Made by a program: the position numbers and the translations under genes. Positions 25,541 to 35,107 of a stretch of 64,000 nucleotides of DNA are shown here, in pieces. Numbering within the stretch: the first letter of the stretch is position 1; every line of letters starts with the position of its first letter. This DNA comes from UBA5009 sp038043185 (GTDB lineage Bacteria; Bdellovibrionota; Bdellovibrionia; Bdellovibrionales; Bdellovibrionaceae), in NCBI GenBank assembly GCA_038043185.1, contig JBBTCO010000028.1, positions 28,384-92,383 on the forward strand. Reading direction: 5' to 3'. A model generated the notes under the pieces. The model made no database searches and was not told the DNA's origin. It saw nothing but the letters and a program-made list of their open reading frames with translations.

Positions 25541-26482
25541 TTGGCTGATGATGATTCAACTCAGACTAAAGTCGATAAACCTGGACAAAATGCTCAGGAT
25601 GAGGAGTCCAATCAAGAAGAGTTAATTTCTGTAGAGGATCTTGATAAAATTATTCAAGAAAGTGACCCCGAGTTTAATCAGAGTTTATTGCAAGTGATGT
25701 CTGTTCTTCCTTCAACTGGACAAAATATTGATTTATTGGATTTGGATCAAATTTTAAAAGAAGAAGAATCCCCATCCATTCGAGCTCGGTGGAATCGTTT
25801 TCAGCGACGGATTTATGCGATCATCTCTATAGCAGTTGCAACGATCAAATCTTTTTTACAAAAAGGTTGGAAAGCCGGTTTCCTTTCTTTTTTAAAAATG
25901 ATCAAAGAAGCATTCACGAAGCTGAACAAATCGATTGCAAATACTCAAACCAAATATAAATACTTAAGTGTTCAGAAGAAATTAGTAATTGTTGGAATGA
26001 CTTTTCTTTCGATATTTGTAGTTTTATTTATTCGCCGTTCATTAACGGTTGGCGTGATTCCCAAAGGCAATCAGCTTTTTGTAAATTCCATGGAAGAGTG
26101 GGCTAAAGAGGTCTCTACTTATCCACAAGATGAAATCCGAGAGGATTTTTATGATTCCCCACGGGTTAAACAAAATATTATGTCATTGCGACGAGCCGTC
26201 GTTAACCTAAGACGTTCTGAAACATCCGGACCAAATCCCATGGCTTTTTTTGAATTCTTTGCAGAAGGCAATTCATCAGATGTGGTGATTGAGCTTAAAG
26301 ACCGCGAATATGAAGTTATTGATCATGTTCAACGAGCAATGGAAGAAATGACGTTTAACGACCTGGATACAATAGCAGGCAAACAGCTTCTCTTAGAAAA
26401 AATCAGAAAAGAGCTGAACTCTTTTCTGACCAAAGGAAAAGTAAAAAAAGTTTACATCAAACAAGCCATCGTTAAGCCTTGA
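25541..26482 (+). CDS. FliL-like single-pass membrane protein
   Basis: A 313-residue protein with a TTG start and GGAG at 6 nt. Acidic N-terminus (1-75), basic amphipathic region, membrane helix about 148-168 (KLVIVGMTFLSIFVVLFI), then a periplasmic domain. The last 65 residues (DVVIELKDREYEVIDHVQRA, then LDTIAGKQLLLEKIRKELNS) follow the FliL pattern. FliL supports flagellar stators and related MotA/TolQ-type motors. No flagellar genes lie nearby, so it could serve another stator, such as the Agl-like motors in this window. Converges with, and overlaps by 11 bp, the FHA-sigma54 gene. Confidence 0.65.
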   Translation: MADDDSTQTKVDKPGQNAQDEESNQEELISVEDLDKIIQESDPEFNQSLLQVMSVLPSTGQNIDLLDLDQILKEEESPSIRARWNRFQRRIYAIISIAVATIKSFLQKGWKAGFLSFLKMIKEAFTKLNKSIANTQTKYKYLSVQKKLVIVGMTFLSIFVVLFIRRSLTVGVIPKGNQLFVNSMEEWAKEVSTYPQDEIREDFYDSPRVKQNIMSLRRAVVNLRRSETSGPNPMAFFEFFAEGNSSDVVIELKDREYEVIDHVQRAMEEMTFNDLDTIAGKQLLLEKIRKELNSFLTKGKVKKVYIKQAIVKP

Positions 26483-27725
26483 AACTTTCAACCTCAATAT
26501 TGTAATCCTTTAACCGATCATGAAGTGTGCTTTTGGGCATGCCAAGATCTAAAGCTGTTCTTCGTTGATTTCCACGATTGGCGGCAAGTCGTTTGATGAT
26601 CATTTGCCTTTCAATTTCTTTGATTACTGGCAAGGTGGGTGAATTTTCTTCCGCAGATTCATTCGTGAAATTATCATTTGTATTTTCGATCATTGTTTTA
26701 TCAATAAGATTTTCAACTTTGATTTCATCCACAGATTCTTTTGAAAAAAGGGCCGAGGCTCTGGCGACAAGATTTTTTAGTTCCCGAATATTTCCTGGCC
26801 AGGTGTGATTCTTGAGCCTTTGAATGGCATTATGTGAAAATCGTACGCGGTAAAGTTTGGCAAATTGATAAAAAAGATCGTCAAAATCTTCCATGCGATC
26901 TTTCAAGGCCGGCGGAGTAACCGTAACTACATTTAACCTAAAATAAAGATCAGCTCGAAATTGGTTTCGTTGGATTTTTTCACATAAATTCTGATGAGTG
27001 GCGGCGACAATCCGCACGTCCGTTTTGACGACTCGATCGCTACCGACAGGTCGGATTTCATTGTTTTCTAAAGCGCGCAAAAGTTTAGCCTGCAAGCCAT
27101 AAGTTAAATCACCAATTTCATCTAAGAATAAGGTCCCCCCACGAGCCGCTTCAAAGGCGCCTTTGCGATCATTAATAGCGCCAGTAAAACTTCCTTTGAC
27201 GTGACCAAAAAGTTCACTTTCAACTAAGGTTTCTGTTAAAGCACTGCAGTTAACGCTGACTAAAGGTCCCGCATTACGGTGAGAACATTCATGAAGTTTT
27301 TGGGCAATGACATCTTTTCCTGTGCCTGAAGGACCTAGAAGTAAAATGGGAAAATCGGTTTGAGCGACTTTAACTAAGCGTTGCAGAGTTTCATTCCAGC
27401 TAGAGTTTCGACTATTGAGATCGAAACTTTTTTCACTTGCTGATTCTAAACAAAAGAAAAGTTCTTGTTGACCAAGCCGAATCAAATCCCCGTCCTTGAG
27501 TTCAGTTTCATTCACCATGAGATCATTGACATAGGACCCCTGAAGGCTACGAAGGTCTTTAAGAAAAAACTTATCACCTCGTTTTTCAATACGGGCATGG
27601 CGTTCGGAAATCGAGTCGTCCGCTAGGCAAATTTGACATTCTGAGTCTCTGCCCAGGTTGATAAACTCACCAAGTGGGAAGCTCAAACCGGGGGTTTGCA
27701 CAGATTTTAAGAAGGCCTTCATCAT
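26472..27725 (-). CDS. FHA-domain sigma-54 dependent transcription activator
   Basis: A 417-residue protein. FHA domain 1-95 (LGRDSECQICL, SISERHARIE, LQGSYVNDLMVN) that binds phosphothreonine. AAA+ sigma-54 interaction domain about 120-340 with Walker A GPSGTGKD, the GSFTGAIND loop (GAFTGA variant with Ser) and LFLDEIGDL. C-terminal Fis-type HTH (NRGNQRRTALDLGMPKSTLH). FHA replaces the usual response-regulator receiver, so control by Ser/Thr kinase signalling is likely, as in Myxococcus. RpoN is encoded in this window. The Ala-to-Ser change in the loop is uncommon but tolerated in some activators. Confidence 0.92.
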   Translation of the reverse strand: MMKAFLKSVQTPGLSFPLGEFINLGRDSECQICLADDSISERHARIEKRGDKFFLKDLRSLQGSYVNDLMVNETELKDGDLIRLGQQELFFCLESASEKSFDLNSRNSSWNETLQRLVKVAQTDFPILLLGPSGTGKDVIAQKLHECSHRNAGPLVSVNCSALTETLVESELFGHVKGSFTGAINDRKGAFEAARGGTLFLDEIGDLTYGLQAKLLRALENNEIRPVGSDRVVKTDVRIVAATHQNLCEKIQRNQFRADLYFRLNVVTVTPPALKDRMEDFDDLFYQFAKLYRVRFSHNAIQRLKNHTWPGNIRELKNLVARASALFSKESVDEIKVENLIDKTMIENTNDNFTNESAEENSPTLPVIKEIERQMIIKRLAANRGNQRRTALDLGMPKSTLHDRLKDYNIEVESFKA

Positions 27726-27905
27726 TATTCTCCTTGTAGGTTGATTGTATGTCCGTAACCAGACACGGATCCGGGTTTGTTCAATTTTTTGGCCGTATTT
27801 TCATATTCTTCAGCTTGAATTCAGTCGATTAGACCTTGCTGGGTCTAGGCTTAAAGATTTTGATCCAAGATTTGAGAAAGCCTTAATTCTGTTGTAGGTT
27901 GGGGC

Positions 27906-28613
27906 ATGTCCCGATTTGTTCAATATCTAAAAAGCGCGGTCTTCCCACAGGATTACCCACCATCGTCCTTGCCTGAAATAGCAATCGCTGGTCGCAGCAA
28001 CGCTGGGAAGTCTTCTTTTATTAACACCTGGGCAGGGTCAAAAATCGCTTTGGTCAGTCAAACGCCTGGAAAAACTCGATTACTGAATTTTTTTAATATC
28101 GAAAATAAATATTTAATGGTCGATACACCGGGATATGGATTTGCGGCGCGATCAGGGGCTGAAGTTCACGACTGGCAGCAGATGATTGAAAACTATTTAT
28201 TGAATCGCGACAATTTAAAAGGCCTTGTTTTGATTATGGATGTTCGTCGCAATTGGAGCCAAGAAGAAGAGCTCCTGAAAAATTTTTGTAACAATCAAGA
28301 TTTGGGATTTTATGTTGTCCTAACGAAGATCGATAAAATTTCAAAAAATGAACAGCAAAAATATTTAAAAGAAAAACAAAAAAACTCGGGACTTTCTGAA
28401 GTGAGACTGTGTTCCTCTCTTAAAAAAATTGGGATTAAAGAAATCGAAGAAGAAATTTTTGAATCCTGGTTAAAAGAATTTGTACCGAAGGATTCAGCGC
28501 AAAGAGAAAAAATGGCAAAGAAAGAAAATCAAGAGCGAGAGAATATAAAACAAGAAATTATCGCGAAAAGAAAAGAAAAAAAGAAATGGGATCCACGCAA
28601 AAAAAAATCATAG
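27906..28613 (+). CDS. engB: Ribosome biogenesis GTPase EngB/YsxC
   Basis: A 235-residue protein. EngB-type GTPase with G1 AGRSNAGKSSF, G2 TPGKTRLLNFF, G3 VDTPGYGFA and G4 LTKIDK; needed for 50S subunit assembly. It carries a long basic C-terminal tail (KKENQERENIKQEIIAKRKE) beyond the domain. The 3' end overlaps kdsB by 28 bp, starting an operon engB-kdsB-pyrG-kdsD. Confidence 0.95.
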   Translation: MSRFVQYLKSAVFPQDYPPSSLPEIAIAGRSNAGKSSFINTWAGSKIALVSQTPGKTRLLNFFNIENKYLMVDTPGYGFAARSGAEVHDWQQMIENYLLNRDNLKGLVLIMDVRRNWSQEEELLKNFCNNQDLGFYVVLTKIDKISKNEQQKYLKEKQKNSGLSEVRLCSSLKKIGIKEIEEEIFESWLKEFVPKDSAQREKMAKKENQERENIKQEIIAKRKEKKKWDPRKKKS

Positions 28614-29344
28614 GAGTCATTCCTGCTCGTCGCGGGGCCACTCGGTTTCCCAATAAACCTTTGGCACTCATTCAAGGTAAACCCATGATTCAATGGGTGA
28701 TCGAAGGCTCGCTCAAAAGTAAAAGTTTAAGTTCCGTTTATGTTGCAACAGATGATCAAGAAATTTTTCAGGTGAGTGAAAAAGCAGGAGCAAAGGCGAT
28801 CATGACTCCTGCAGAGTTGACTTCAGGAACGGACCGCATTTTCCACGCCACCAAAGATTTAAATTTTGATGTGGCTATTAATATTCAAGGGGATGAACCT
28901 TTGATTCAAGCTATGGATATTGATGCCTTGGCTGAAATTTACTTAAAAGGCGATACCCCTGAAATGGCCACTTTGGCTCATCAAATTTCTGAAAGTGAAA
29001 TGGCGTCGCCAAATACGGTAAAAGTAATTTTGAATAAGGCCGGAGACGCACTTTACTTCAGTCGATTTCCCATTCCCCACTCTCGACATGACGCGAAATC
29101 GCTTGAAGGGGGTCCGGTTTGCTTAAAACACATCGGAATTTATGCTTATACGAAAAAATTCTTGAAAAGCTTTTGTGAGGCAGAGCCAGCCTTGATAGAA
29201 AAGGCAGAGGCCCTCGAACAATTGCGGGCTTTGTATTTAGGTGCACGAATTCGAGTTTTACAGATACAAAATCAAACTTGGGCAATTGATACTCCACAGG
29301 ATTTGATTCGACTCGAAGAATGGTTAGCAAGGAAGAAGTCATGA
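28586..29344 (+). CDS. kdsB: 3-deoxy-manno-octulosonate cytidylyltransferase
   Basis: A 252-residue protein, normal length. It activates Kdo with CTP to CMP-Kdo for LPS core synthesis. Motifs: VIPARRGATRFPNKPL, VATDD, NIQGDEPLI, ALYFSRFPIPHSR and the final IDTPQDL. CTP comes from the adjacent pyrG, whose ATG overlaps this stop (ATGA), so the operon couples the nucleotide supply with Kdo activation. Confidence 0.96.
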   Translation: MGSTQKKIIGVIPARRGATRFPNKPLALIQGKPMIQWVIEGSLKSKSLSSVYVATDDQEIFQVSEKAGAKAIMTPAELTSGTDRIFHATKDLNFDVAINIQGDEPLIQAMDIDALAEIYLKGDTPEMATLAHQISESEMASPNTVKVILNKAGDALYFSRFPIPHSRHDAKSLEGGPVCLKHIGIYAYTKKFLKSFCEAEPALIEKAEALEQLRALYLGARIRVLQIQNQTWAIDTPQDLIRLEEWLARKKS

Positions 29345-31080
29345 AAAAAATAAAAAGAAAAGTCTCGACTCAAAAATCCGTTAAAAACCCGATGAAACAA
29401 AAATTTATTTTTGTTACGGGTGGCGTGGTTTCATCCATCGGCAAGGGCCTAACTGCAGCAAGTCTTGGAGCTTTGCTTGAAGCGCGCGGAATTAAAGTCA
29501 CGATCATGAAGTTTGATCCTTATTTAAATGTCGATCCGGGGACAATGTCGCCTTTTCAGCATGGCGAAGTGTATGTCACGGAAGATGGCGCAGAAACGGA
29601 TTTAGATCTTGGCCACTATGAAAGATTCACATCTGCAATTATGACTCGTTCGAACAGTGTATCTACTGGGCAAATTTATGACACTGTCATTGGCCGGGAA
29701 AGAAAAGGGGACTATCTTGGCGGTACAGTGCAGGTTATTCCCCATATCACTGATGAAATTAAAGCGCGAACTTTTGAAGCAGCTCAAGGTAGTGAAGTGA
29801 TTATTGTGGAAATTGGTGGAACGGTTGGTGATATTGAAGGTCAACCTTTTCTTGAGGCCATTCGTCAAATGCGAGACGAAGTGGGCATGGGAAATTCCGT
29901 TTTAGTTCATGTCACATATGTGCCTTATATTGCAGCGGCAGGAGAACTAAAAAGTAAACCCACTCAGCATTCTGTTAAAGAACTACGAATGTTAGGTCTT
30001 CAGCCTGATTTTCTGGTGTGCCGAAGTGAAAAACATCTTGATGAATCATTGAAGAAAAAAATCGCTTTGTTTTGTTCTGTTAAACCTGAACACGTTATCG
30101 GAGCTCAGGATTCTTCAACAATTTATGAAGTGCCAATGGCTTTGCACAAAGAAAAATTGGATGAGCTTATTGCTGCACATCTTAATTTAGAGGGTGAAAC
30201 TCCGGATCTGCGAGGTTGGATCAAAACTGTGAAAACGATTAAAAATCCAGCACGGAGTGTGCGAATCGGTGTGGTGGGAAAATACGTCGATTTGAAAGAG
30301 TCCTATAAGTCTTTACATGAAGCGATCGTTCACGGAGGATTGGCCAACGATTGTAAAGTTGAAGTGGTTTACGTCGATTCAGAAAAATTAAATGATAAAA
30401 TTATTTCTCAAGCTTTAGGCGATGTGCAGGGAATACTCGTTCCCGGAGGATTCGGCACTCGTGGCGTGGAAGGAAAAATTTCCGCCATTAAGTATGCTCG
30501 TGAAAAACAAATTCCATTTTTTGGAATTTGTTTTGGTATGCAACTCGCAGCTATTGAGTTCGCACGCAATGTGTGTGGCATCAAGGATGCAACTTCCCGC
30601 GAATTTATCGGTGAAAATGCACGAGGTAATCTTGTTATTGATTTTATGTTTGAGCAAAAATCCCAAACTCAAAAGGGCGGGACAATGAGATTGGGCTCAT
30701 TTCCTTGCGACTTAAAGCCGGGCACCAAGACTCATCAGATTTACCGTGAAAATCGCATTCAAGAAAGACATCGTCATCGTTATGAATTTAATAATAAGTT
30801 CAAAGATCTTTTTTTGAAACGGGGACTTGTGGCGGCGGGCTTATGCAAAGAAAGAAATTTAGTGGAAATTATCGAGTTGCCCGATCATCCTTGGTTTATC
30901 GGAGTTCAATTTCATCCGGAATTTAAATCGAAACCATTGGCTCCGCACCCCTTGTTCACTCAGTTTGTAAAAGCTTCGTTGCAAAGAAAAAGTGCATTTG
31001 AGCTGCTTCCAAAAAATAAAGTAGAAAAAATTTCCCGTGACACAATTAAGAAAGAATCGCGTAAGTCGATTTTGGTGTAA
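29341..31080 (+). CDS. pyrG: CTP synthase
   Basis: 579 residues from the ATG at 29341 (AGGAAG upstream; an earlier in-frame start at 29320 is unlikely). Glutamine-dependent amination of UTP to CTP. N-terminal synthetase domain: FIFVTGGVVSSIGKG, KFDPYLNVDPGTMSPFQHGE, GQPFLEAIRQ. C-terminal class I glutaminase: the catalytic Cys in IPFFGICFGMQLA and His/Glu in GVQFHPEFKS. It carries about 16 extra basic residues at the N-terminus and an extra C-terminal tail. Confidence 0.97.
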   Translation: MKKIKRKVSTQKSVKNPMKQKFIFVTGGVVSSIGKGLTAASLGALLEARGIKVTIMKFDPYLNVDPGTMSPFQHGEVYVTEDGAETDLDLGHYERFTSAIMTRSNSVSTGQIYDTVIGRERKGDYLGGTVQVIPHITDEIKARTFEAAQGSEVIIVEIGGTVGDIEGQPFLEAIRQMRDEVGMGNSVLVHVTYVPYIAAAGELKSKPTQHSVKELRMLGLQPDFLVCRSEKHLDESLKKKIALFCSVKPEHVIGAQDSSTIYEVPMALHKEKLDELIAAHLNLEGETPDLRGWIKTVKTIKNPARSVRIGVVGKYVDLKESYKSLHEAIVHGGLANDCKVEVVYVDSEKLNDKIISQALGDVQGILVPGGFGTRGVEGKISAIKYAREKQIPFFGICFGMQLAAIEFARNVCGIKDATSREFIGENARGNLVIDFMFEQKSQTQKGGTMRLGSFPCDLKPGTKTHQIYRENRIQERHRHRYEFNNKFKDLFLKRGLVAAGLCKERNLVEIIELPDHPWFIGVQFHPEFKSKPLAPHPLFTQFVKASLQRKSAFELLPKNKVEKISRDTIKKESRKSILV

Positions 31081-31083
31081 AGC

Positions 31084-32067
31084 ATGAGCGGAAGAATTAT
31101 TGAACAAGCCCAAATAGTTTTCGACGTCGAAGCGCAGGCGATACTTTCTTTAAAAAATAAAATCGGTGATTCTTTTATTAAATCCGTTGATCTAATAAAA
31201 AACCTTAAGGGAAAACTGGTCATTACGGGTATCGGTAAGTCTGGACAGATCGCTCGGAAGTTAGCGAGCACATTTTCTTCAACTGGAACTCCCTCGGTCT
31301 ATTTACATCCTTCAGAAAGTGCGCATGGCGATTTGGGATTGATTGGGCCAGATGATGTGGTGTTAGCAATTTCCTATGGGGGCGAAGCTGCCGAATTACT
31401 GCATATTATTAATTTTATGGCGCGAAGAAATTTGCCTCTAATTGCCATGACTGGAAATTTAAAAAGTTCATTGGCTAAAGCAGCGGCTTTGGTCCTTGAT
31501 GTGAATGTGCCAAAAGAAGCTTGTCCCTTAGGTCTTGCACCCACGGCCAGCACAACGGCGACATTGGCAATGGGTGATGCCTTAGCGATGACGGTGCTTG
31601 CGGAAAAAGGATTTAGTATTGAAGATTTTGCAGAATTTCATCCCGGTGGCAGCTTAGGATTTCGTTTGCTTACGCGTGTGAAAGAGATCATGCACAGTGG
31701 GGAATCTATGCCTTTGGTGACACCTCAGACGGCGGTGAAAGAAGTTTTCTCGATCATGACTCATAAAGATGTGCGTGGTTCGGCAGGCGTGATCGATGCG
31801 AATGGTGAGTTGATTGGTGTGATTACGGATGGTGATATTCGTCGGCGTTTAGAAAAAAATCTCAATCCACTGGATGGCACAGCCAAAGATTTGATGAATG
31901 CTCATCCCCGCACCATTGATTGCAATGAGCTTGCCGAAAAAGCTTTATTCATGATGGAGCAATTTCGTATTCAAATGTTATTTGTGTTAGATAAATCCGC
32001 GGCAGTTCCCAAAAGACCAGTAGGAATTCTGATCTTTCAGGATTTGATTAAAGCGCGAGTGAAATAA
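31084..32067 (+). CDS. kdsD: Arabinose-5-phosphate isomerase
   Basis: A 327-residue protein. SIS domain 1-200 (VITGIGKSGQIARKLASTFS, HPSESAHGDLG, LAPTASTT) then two CBS domains (210-325). It converts ribulose-5-phosphate to arabinose-5-phosphate, the first step to Kdo. It follows pyrG by 3 bp. In many Proteobacteria it lies next to kdsC; here the minus-strand TolC operon intervenes. Confidence 0.95.
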   Translation: MSGRIIEQAQIVFDVEAQAILSLKNKIGDSFIKSVDLIKNLKGKLVITGIGKSGQIARKLASTFSSTGTPSVYLHPSESAHGDLGLIGPDDVVLAISYGGEAAELLHIINFMARRNLPLIAMTGNLKSSLAKAAALVLDVNVPKEACPLGLAPTASTTATLAMGDALAMTVLAEKGFSIEDFAEFHPGGSLGFRLLTRVKEIMHSGESMPLVTPQTAVKEVFSIMTHKDVRGSAGVIDANGELIGVITDGDIRRRLEKNLNPLDGTAKDLMNAHPRTIDCNELAEKALFMMEQFRIQMLFVLDKSAAVPKRPVGILIFQDLIKARVK

Positions 32068-32090
32068 TATTCACTTAGTTCTTAACAAAC

Positions 32091-33062
32091 TTATTTACTT
32101 TTAAAAATCATAACTAAGTTGCCCGGTCTTAATGTGCTTGAGTACGTGCAAGTGAAATTATATTTGGTCTCATATAAACGAAAATTTTGACAGGTTAACG
32201 ACAAGGTCACTGTACTGCCATTCGAAGCGGTGAAGTCGGCGCGGGCCAATAGAGTTCCATTCGTTGTATCCCAAGTTGCAACTGGAAAGCCTGGTCCTGG
32301 GACACCTTCAGCAATCAAAAATGAAATCTGCAATAAGCTTTCTGATGAAGGATACAAAAGATAATAAATTTCAGTGAATTTATCCAGAGGAGGCCTGGTG
32401 ATAAATAAAGTTACTGGAGTGTCGCCGGATGTTAAACCACTAGCAGTTCCTAAATAAGTTTTTAAGATCGGAGTGCGGTTTGATGTTACGTCAGGCTTTT
32501 TTGCTAAGGAGAGCTTTTGCAGTGATGGGCCATTTAATACGAGATTAAATGTTCCACCATAACTACTATAACCAGAAGCATACATGGAGCCAGACATTAC
32601 AGATCCAGAAATAGTTCCGTTGATAGTGACTCTTTCGATGGTGGGTTTTCCAGTAGCGGTTCCACTAGTCACTTCAATGGGGATATCCGTATGAAATTCC
32701 GAACTCGAATCATAAAAGCTATTTTGTCCAACAATTGAAACTCTATAGGCGCCTTGAAATTCAACTTCCGCAACAAGGATAGGTTGAACCGAAGCTTTTC
32801 CACCATCATTCATTGGACTATCATTTGTTTGAGTTGTCGCTGTTAAGGTGATTTTCAGTGCACCTAAATTTATATTTGGATCTTGTTTTGAAGCCAGGTA
32901 GCCCGTGTATGATCCTTCAACGGTTTTTAGCACAGCCAGATCGGCATGTAATTTTTCAGTTTTGTAATCATCAACATCCTTATCTTTATTGCAAGCACTG
33001 AGCGTGAAAATCAGCAAAGATAAGAGAGATATTTGTTTGAAGGTCGATGACATCATTTTCAT
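32091..33062 (-). CDS. Lipoprotein of unknown function (TolC operon)
   Basis: A 323-residue protein with AGGAG upstream and signal peptide plus lipobox (LIFTLSAC). The mature part is predicted all-beta with repeated strand patterns (GSYTGYLASKQDP; KTYLGTASGL), typical of extracytoplasmic sensor or adhesin-like lipoproteins. No family recognised. Last gene of a four-gene minus-strand operon. Confidence 0.62.
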   Translation of the reverse strand: MKMMSSTFKQISLLSLLIFTLSACNKDKDVDDYKTEKLHADLAVLKTVEGSYTGYLASKQDPNINLGALKITLTATTQTNDSPMNDGGKASVQPILVAEVEFQGAYRVSIVGQNSFYDSSSEFHTDIPIEVTSGTATGKPTIERVTINGTISGSVMSGSMYASGYSSYGGTFNLVLNGPSLQKLSLAKKPDVTSNRTPILKTYLGTASGLTSGDTPVTLFITRPPLDKFTEIYYLLYPSSESLLQISFLIAEGVPGPGFPVATWDTTNGTLLARADFTASNGSTVTLSLTCQNFRLYETKYNFTCTYSSTLRPGNLVMIFKSK

Positions 33063-33080
33063 AAAAGATCTCCTAAAATA

Positions 33081-33776
33081 TTAATACCAACCAACTTTTG
33101 TTCCGATGGCAACACCAGTTCCAGTTAAAGAATCACTTTGTAGGTCTTGAGTTTTATCAATTGCAATGTTGACTGCCATATCTTCAATGCCTATCCATTG
33201 TGCGACCGGCTTTATATTAAAACTTAATCCTGCCGAAGCCTGAGCCGACCATTCGACTTCGCTGACGCCACTATTAAATTCGGACCGCGCGCTCTGAACC
33301 CATATCGGTGATAGTGAAAGAACGGCGTAAGGTTTTATCACCGATAACAAGGTTTTGTTTGGCTCATAAGCCATTCCGACTAATGCCTGATAAAGATTTG
33401 TTTTTTGAGAAACCTCAATGCCGGTAGTGCCAACATTTATATAACCTGTGCGTTCGAGTTGGAGATAGGAAATGCCCACGTGGGACGAGAAAATTCCCAA
33501 GCTATTTGTTTTCAGCGGTGTATTGTAGCTCAATGAAATTTTAGGACCTTCAATTTTGCTAAAACTAGATGTCATAGGCAACTGACTGACTTGAGAAAAC
33601 TGGTCAGGCTGCCAAGTCGAAGCGCTAATTTCAAAATATTTTGGTGTTAAATCCATTGTGCGTTCAGATTCTGGTAACGATAAATTACTTCGCGGTACAT
33701 CGAGTATCAAGTCTTCTTCGGCATGAGCGGCGCTAATGAAAACTAAGGATAAAAAAATCATTACTAAGTTTTTCAT
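33081..33776 (-). CDS. Probable outer-membrane beta-barrel protein
   Basis: A 231-residue protein with signal peptide (NLVMIFLSLVFISAAHA). Alternating amphipathic strands (LGIFSSHVGISYLQLERTG; IKPYAVLSLSPIWVQ) and a C-terminal aromatic tail (IGTKVGWY) fit an outer-membrane barrel. Overlaps the upstream TolC-like gene by 4 bp. Ligand unknown. Confidence 0.62.
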   Translation of the reverse strand: MKNLVMIFLSLVFISAAHAEEDLILDVPRSNLSLPESERTMDLTPKYFEISASTWQPDQFSQVSQLPMTSSFSKIEGPKISLSYNTPLKTNSLGIFSSHVGISYLQLERTGYINVGTTGIEVSQKTNLYQALVGMAYEPNKTLLSVIKPYAVLSLSPIWVQSARSEFNSGVSEVEWSAQASAGLSFNIKPVAQWIGIEDMAVNIAIDKTQDLQSDSLTGTGVAIGTKVGWY

Positions 33777-35107
33777 GGGTTTCTTCTTTCTAAGAGTGCG
33801 GTCAATCGATTGAGATCCTGTCCCGACGAAACAAAATAGGTAGTTAGTGCAGTAATGTAATCAAATTTTTTCTTGTTTAAAGTTTGTTCGGCCGTGACGT
33901 AATCCTTTTGCACTGTCAAAAGATGTAAGAAATCAATCATTGCATACTTATAATTTTTTTTAGCTTCATTAAGTGAATCAATTGATAATTTTAAAGCGTC
34001 AGTTCCTGAGCTAATAGAATTATGCGCGGTCTCTAAATTTTTCCGGCTTGTTAGCTGTTGGTACCTCACCGAACTTTCGTCATATTTTTTATTAAGTTCA
34101 AGTTGAATTCGCTGTGAGGAAAGTTGTTTTTGTTGATAGATCGAAGTGAAGCCCGAGAAAATAGGAATAGTAAGTTGAATTCCTAGATACCAGCTGTTGT
34201 ACAATGGATCAAATAAAGTGTCTTTTTTATAAGTAGTAAAGTTATACTCACCAACCAAAGACAAGTAGGGAAGATTTTGACCGTAAGCAATTCGTTTTGA
34301 ATCCTCGATCTGATTTAAAACAAGTTCAGTTTTTTCAAGCTCAAATATTCTATATTTTTTTAAATCAATAGCACGATCAATATCTTCGATATTTGGAACA
34401 TCCAAACTTGAATTGATGCGAATGGATTGTTCATTGGGATCACCCATCAGAAACGCTAAATTAGCTATAGAAATTTGCAGCTTAGTTTTTGCCTCGTCAA
34501 TAGTTGATTCCAGTAGTGCTAATTGAGTTTTTATTTGTAAAACATCAAGCACTTGTCCGCGCCCAATTCGGGCCCGTTGTTCGGCGACTTTCAAAGATTC
34601 TTTAGTTAAACGTTGCTGGTGCAACAAAGTTTCAACATCTTTTGAATTTAACACAATCTGATAGTATCCAGTAATAACGGCACTCATCAGATTGCGTGAG
34701 CCGATATCCGCATCCAGCTTCCCGAGCTCAACATTTTTTTGAGCCGAACTTAGGGCAGCGAAAGCGCCAATTTTGAATATGGTTTGAGTCAACTTAACGC
34801 TGGTGGTGTACTGGTTATAACTATTGCCATCAAAGTTAGCAGAGCCATTACCAACTGAATCTTTTTTCTGGTATGCGGTTGTAACAGATTCGATGGTTGG
34901 ATACAGAATCGAGTTCGTGGCTGACGAGTTCAATTCAATTTGACGAACTTTCTCGCGCAGACTTTGTAACGAAGGATTGTTGGTCAGAACAGCATCAACT
35001 GCTTTTTTTAAACTTAAATTGACGGGCGGTGGCGCTGCCCAAGTGATCAAGGGCAGTGTAATAAAAAAAATGAAATAATAAATTTTTACATTTAAATTTC
35101 GCATCAT
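33773..35107 (-). CDS. TolC-family outer-membrane efflux protein
   Basis: A 444-residue protein with a signal peptide ending near WAAPP. Two OEP repeats (SLKKAVDAVLTNNPSLQSLR; long coiled helices LSSAQKNVELGKLDADIG and VAEQRARIGRGQVLDVLQ) typify TolC-type channels. A second TolC-like gene precedes it with a 4-bp overlap. No membrane fusion protein or inner-membrane pump is encoded nearby, so both partner with remote components. Confidence 0.88.
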   Translation of the reverse strand: MMRNLNVKIYYFIFFITLPLITWAAPPPVNLSLKKAVDAVLTNNPSLQSLREKVRQIELNSSATNSILYPTIESVTTAYQKKDSVGNGSANFDGNSYNQYTTSVKLTQTIFKIGAFAALSSAQKNVELGKLDADIGSRNLMSAVITGYYQIVLNSKDVETLLHQQRLTKESLKVAEQRARIGRGQVLDVLQIKTQLALLESTIDEAKTKLQISIANLAFLMGDPNEQSIRINSSLDVPNIEDIDRAIDLKKYRIFELEKTELVLNQIEDSKRIAYGQNLPYLSLVGEYNFTTYKKDTLFDPLYNSWYLGIQLTIPIFSGFTSIYQQKQLSSQRIQLELNKKYDESSVRYQQLTSRKNLETAHNSISSGTDALKLSIDSLNEAKKNYKYAMIDFLHLLTVQKDYVTAEQTLNKKKFDYITALTTYFVSSGQDLNRLTALLERRNP

